From assembly GCA_964468125.1 (NCBI GenBank), contig CAYXVF010000091.1:1-25068 (forward strand): 25,068 bases of DNA. The letters run 5' to 3'. Positions 23,285 through 25,068 of the stretch are shown here, one piece after another (positions within the stretch are counted from its first letter, which is position 1; every line of letters begins with the position of its first letter). The position numbers and the translations under genes are program-made. The DNA comes from CAYXVF01 sp964468125. Its GTDB lineage: Bacteria > Myxococcota > XYA12-FULL-58-9 > CAYXVF01. Below the pieces are notes generated by a model that was not told the DNA's origin, made no database searches, and saw nothing but the letters and a program-made list of their open reading frames with translations.

Positions 23285-24487
23285 TCAAATCTCCGCACCG
23301 AGCGCTTCGGCGACGGTAAAGATGTCCTTATCCCCTCGGCCACACATGTTCATCACGAGCAGGTGGTCCTTCGGGAGGTCTGGCGCGATCTTCTTGACGT
23401 GGGCGAGCGCATGCGCCGGCTCGAGCGCGGGAATGATGCCCTCGATGCGGCAGCACAGCTGAAACGCCTCGAGCGCCTCTTTGTCCGTCGCAGAGACGTA
23501 CTGCACGCGCCCCACGTCGTGGAGATAGGCATGCTCGGGACCGATGCCCGGATAATCGAGCCCCGCGGAAATCGAATGGGCCTCGAGGATCTGCCCTTCG
23601 TCGGTCTGCAAGAGATAAGTGCGGTTGCCGTGGAGCACTCCCGGGGTGCCGCCGGTGAGTGACGCCGCGTGCTCGCCGGAGTCGATGCCGTGTCCCGCCG
23701 CTTCCACGCCGATCATCTTCACCGACTCCTCGCCCAGGAAATCGTAAAAGAGACCCATCGCGTTCGAGCCGCCGCCGATGCACGCCACGAGCGAATCGGG
23801 AAGGCGCCCCTCTCTTTCCTGCAGCTGCGCACGGGTTTCGCGACCGATCACCGACTGAAAGTTCCGCACCATCATCGGATAGGGATGAGGGCCGGCGACG
23901 GTGCCGATGATGTAAAACGTATCGTCGACGCTCGCGACCCAGTCGCGCAGCGCTTCGTTCATCGCATCTTTGAGCGTGCGATTGCCGGACTTCACCGGCC
24001 GCACCTCCGCGCCGAGCAGACGCATGCGAAACACGTTTGGCTTCTGGCGCTCGATGTCCGTCTCGCCCATGTAGATGACACACGGCAATCCGAAGCGCGC
24101 AGCGACGGTGGCCGTTGCTACACCATGTTGTCCCGCTCCCGTCTCGGCGATGATTCGCGTCTTGCCCATGCGCCTGGCGAGAAGGATCTGACCGATGCAG
24201 TTGTTGATCTTGTGCGCGCCCGTGTGGTTCAGCTCGTCGCGCTTGAAATAGAGCTTGGCACCGCCGAAATGCTCCGTGAGCCGCTCCGCAAAGTAGAGCG
24301 GGCTCGGGCGCCCGACGAAATCTCGCAGGAAGCTTTCGAGCTCGCGCTCGAAGGACGGGTCCTCGCGCGCCGCGGCATATGCCGCCTCCACCTCCAGAAT
24401 GAGGGGCATCAACGTCTCGGCGACGTAGCGCCCGCCATACTCTCCGAAGCGTCCAGCCCCATCCGGGCCGCTCACAAAACTGCTCAT
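23285..24487 (-). CDS. trpB: Tryptophan synthase beta chain
   Basis: TrpB joins indole and serine to make tryptophan, using pyridoxal phosphate. From ATG 24487 the protein is 400 aa, close to the E. coli length of 397. Family marks are GRFGEYGGRYVAETLMP at 12-28, GRPSPLY at 59-65, NHTGAHKINN with Schiff-base lysine K93, ETGAGQHGV at 115-123 with the catalytic E115, the GGGSNA phosphate loop near residue 238, the SAGLDYPGIGPEH communication segment and the C-terminal LLVMNMCGRGDKD. The frame is open further, with ATG 24550 and GTG 24622, so a 21- or 45-residue extension is possible, but these add no known homology. trpA, trpC and trpF are not adjacent. Its end lies 5 bp from a degraded gene on the other strand. 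Confidence 0.94.
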   Translation of the reverse strand: MSSFVSGPDGAGRFGEYGGRYVAETLMPLILEVEAAYAAAREDPSFERELESFLRDFVGRPSPLYFAERLTEHFGGAKLYFKRDELNHTGAHKINNCIGQILLARRMGKTRIIAETGAGQHGVATATVAARFGLPCVIYMGETDIERQKPNVFRMRLLGAEVRPVKSGNRTLKDAMNEALRDWVASVDDTFYIIGTVAGPHPYPMMVRNFQSVIGRETRAQLQEREGRLPDSLVACIGGGSNAMGLFYDFLGEESVKMIGVEAAGHGIDSGEHAASLTGGTPGVLHGNRTYLLQTDEGQILEAHSISAGLDYPGIGPEHAYLHDVGRVQYVSATDKEALEAFQLCCRIEGIIPALEPAHALAHVKKIAPDLPKDHLLVMNMCGRGDKDIFTVAEALGAEI

Positions 24488-24680
24488 GCGCCGGAAATAG
24501 CCATCCGAGCGCGCCGGCACAAGGCGGCTCTGTCGCCTCGGTTCATCCATGGCCGCGATCGCGCCTTTTGACTCTCCATCAGGATTCCTGGCGTTTACCC
24601 TATTCAATCCTTGAAGTTTCACGCCCCATTGATTAGAGCGGCCGCGGCTTCGATGGGTGTGGAGCCGGATAGACTACGTC

Positions 24681-25068
24681 ATGAAAAAATCGAAATCGTT
24701 CATTCTCGGCCTCGGCGCTGCCGCGGGCCTATCGGGCTGTTTTGCTGCCGCCGAAGCCACGAGCAGAGACAGCGACCGGCAGCTGCGCAGCGCGTCCTCT
24801 CGTCTCGCTGAATACGGCGCTCAAGAAGACGGCTGGAGCGCCGCGGGCCCCGTAACCGCCACTGAAAGTCGGATTGCAGCGGCGAAGGTGGAGGTGACGG
24901 CGCAGCCCGAAGCGTCGACGGATACTGAAATCGCTCCGAAGGCGGACAGCGAGCACGAGCTCGCCCTGGTCGCCCCGAGCGACACCTCCGAGCCGGAGCT
25001 CGCGCTCGTCGCCCCAACAGCGGAAGAGCCTGAGCTCGCGCTCGTTGCGATCGCGCCTGCGACCGAGC
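24681..25068 (+). CDS. Lipoprotein with ELALVAP repeats (N-terminal part, cut by right edge)
   Basis: A frame from ATG 24681 is open to the right edge (129 codons). The start is a lipoprotein signal: KKSKSFILGLGAAAGLSGC, acceptor cysteine C20. The mature region is low-complexity, rich in A, E, S, P and T, and includes three copies of ELALVA(P/I) at residues 93, 106 and 118, spaced 13 and 12 residues apart. This looks like a flexible linker between the membrane and a domain outside the window; its function cannot be read. It is divergent from trpB over 193 bp. A start other than the ATG is not suggested, though the ribosome site is weak. Confidence 0.7.
   Translation, partial: MKKSKSFILGLGAAAGLSGCFAAAEATSRDSDRQLRSASSRLAEYGAQEDGWSAAGPVTATESRIAAAKVEVTAQPEASTDTEIAPKADSEHELALVAPSDTSEPELALVAPTAEEPELALVAIAPATE
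24957..25052 (+). repeat. Tandem ELALVAP-coding repeats
   Basis: Three copies of a 21-bp unit coding ELALVA(P/I) begin at 24957, 24996 and 25032, with 5-6 acidic/Pro-Ser-Thr residues between them. The array probably continues beyond the right edge. Confidence 0.7.

Noticed and set aside
23669..24571. 300-codon open frame on the plus strand
   Set aside because: Antisense to trpB, with no protein-like features.

Overview
The window is GC-rich, gene-dense bacterial chromosome. Its content fits a Myxococcota/deltaproteobacterium-like genome: a CarD/CdnL-type RNA polymerase-binding protein, an ECF sigma factor with a membrane partner, several lipoproteins, GGDEF and PilZ proteins, and a secreted protein of carboxypeptidase-regulatory-like repeats with a C-terminal PDZ domain. 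That assignment is an inference from gene content; there is no rRNA, and no tRNA, CRISPR array, insertion sequence, integrase or phage gene was seen.

Layout. (1) 1-4556, minus strand: a probable operon read right to left, made of an unrecognised 144-aa protein, a GAF-GGDEF diguanylate cyclase, a class I methyltransferase, RNase H (rnhA) and recC, which runs off the left edge. (2) 4711-8151, plus strand: a small lipoprotein with two Tudor/chromo-like modules, a strong 68-nt hairpin (5214-5281), and a 953-aa repeat protein ending in PDZ. (3) 8148-12329: a 44-aa minus-strand gene, rarD, a DUF218/YdcF protein, a kinase-like/P-loop fusion and a membrane-anchored glycerophosphodiesterase, arranged as tail-to-tail pairs that overlap. 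(4) 12342-13642, minus strand: a divergent CarD-family protein whose start seems to be CTG, a small lipoprotein and a DUF493/YbeD-like protein. (5) 13767-16025, plus strand: ECF sigma factor, one-TM DUF4384-like partner, a frameshifted outer-membrane-barrel remnant and a secreted discoidin-like protein. (6) 16113-25068: rocD, an unrecognised CPLC protein, rmuC, a PilZ protein, an RDD-TPR membrane protein, a divergent DUF262 protein, a remnant of a PEGA/TolB-like protein, an isolated trpB, and the start of a lipoprotein with ELALVAP repeats that runs off the right edge.

How they work together. Most genes are housekeeping or envelope functions and not one system. recC, rnhA and rmuC concern DNA recombination and repair; the GGDEF and PilZ proteins are a possible make-and-sense pair for cyclic di-GMP; the sigma factor and its one-nucleotide-overlapping partner form a regulatory pair. 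The least ordinary items are the hairpin in front of the PDZ repeat protein, the periplasmic double Tudor-like lipoprotein, the CTG-started CarD paralogue lacking a conserved tryptophan, the 44-aa gene that shares a CTAG stop with its neighbour, and the DUF262 protein with altered motifs. Two genes at window edges, one very short gene and the CarD N-terminus are missed if only complete ATG/GTG/TTG frames are considered. I see no convincing multi-gene defence or mobile system.
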